Below, piece after piece: positions 5,343 to 5,357 of a stretch of DNA of 5,357 nt (its first letter is position 1; each line of letters begins with the position of its first letter). A program made the translations under genes and the position numbers. Under the pieces are notes generated by a model, which ran no database searches, was not told the DNA's origin, and worked only from the letters and a program-made list of their open reading frames with translations. The stretch is from Burkholderiales bacterium (GTDB lineage: Bacteria > Pseudomonadota > Gammaproteobacteria > Burkholderiales > Burkholderiaceae): positions 1-5,357 of the forward strand of contig CANBUA010000296.1 in assembly GCA_947372535.1 (NCBI GenBank), read 5' to 3'.

Positions 5343-5357
5343 ATGTCCGAGTCGCCG
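5343..5357 (+). CDS. Start of an unidentified gene (partial, five codons)
   Basis: ATG 5343 follows AAGGAG by 5 bases and reads M-S-E-S-P before the window ends. Identity cannot be told from five residues. By gene order tolB would be the first guess, but the acidic start does not resemble the opening of a secreted protein, and the 141-base gap with its own inverted repeat suggests a separate transcription unit. An overlapping ATG at 5318 in another frame lacks a properly spaced ribosome binding site. Confidence 0.6.

Overview
The window reads as GC-rich, densely coded chromosomal DNA from a betaproteobacterium. It is most likely from Burkholderiales, and the protein styles (human-like GalE C-terminus, ManC of the AlgA/XanB type, TolA with a proline-rich stalk) suggest something near Comamonadaceae. 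That placement is an inference from protein flavour and gene order, not a database result. Every complete gene is on the + strand. I see no mobile element, CRISPR array, tRNA or rRNA.

Left part (1-2578): two nucleotide-sugar genes. galE encodes UDP-glucose 4-epimerase. manC encodes a bifunctional mannose-1-phosphate guanylyltransferase / mannose-6-phosphate isomerase. Together they would supply UDP-Gal (possibly also UDP-GalNAc) and GDP-mannose for LPS, capsule or exopolysaccharide. They are separated by 46 bases. A hairpin plus a run of eight T overlaps the galE stop and looks like an intrinsic terminator.

Middle and right part (2562-5201): ybgC, tolQ, tolR and tolA, the front half of the Tol-Pal envelope system. 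ybgC starts inside the last 17 bases of manC, so the two are almost certainly on one transcript. Spacing is 43 bases (ybgC-tolQ), 28 (tolQ-tolR) and 7 (tolR-tolA), which is operon-like. TolQ and TolR form the proton-driven inner-membrane motor, and TolA is the stalk that carries force to the outer membrane. YbgC is the cytoplasmic thioesterase usually linked to this cluster.

Right edge (5202-5357): a 141-base non-coding gap carries a perfect inverted repeat and a weak promoter-like pair. A strong Shine-Dalgarno then leads to an ATG whose first five codons are in view. The usual next genes, tolB and pal, are not recognisable here.

The window is mostly well-known housekeeping and envelope biology. 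I found no convincing undescribed system. The most useful points are the cysteine at the GalE gatekeeper position (predicting activity on N-acetylated sugars too), the manC/ybgC overlap, the proline-rich form of TolA lacking the usual transmembrane serine, and the dyad in the gap after tolA.
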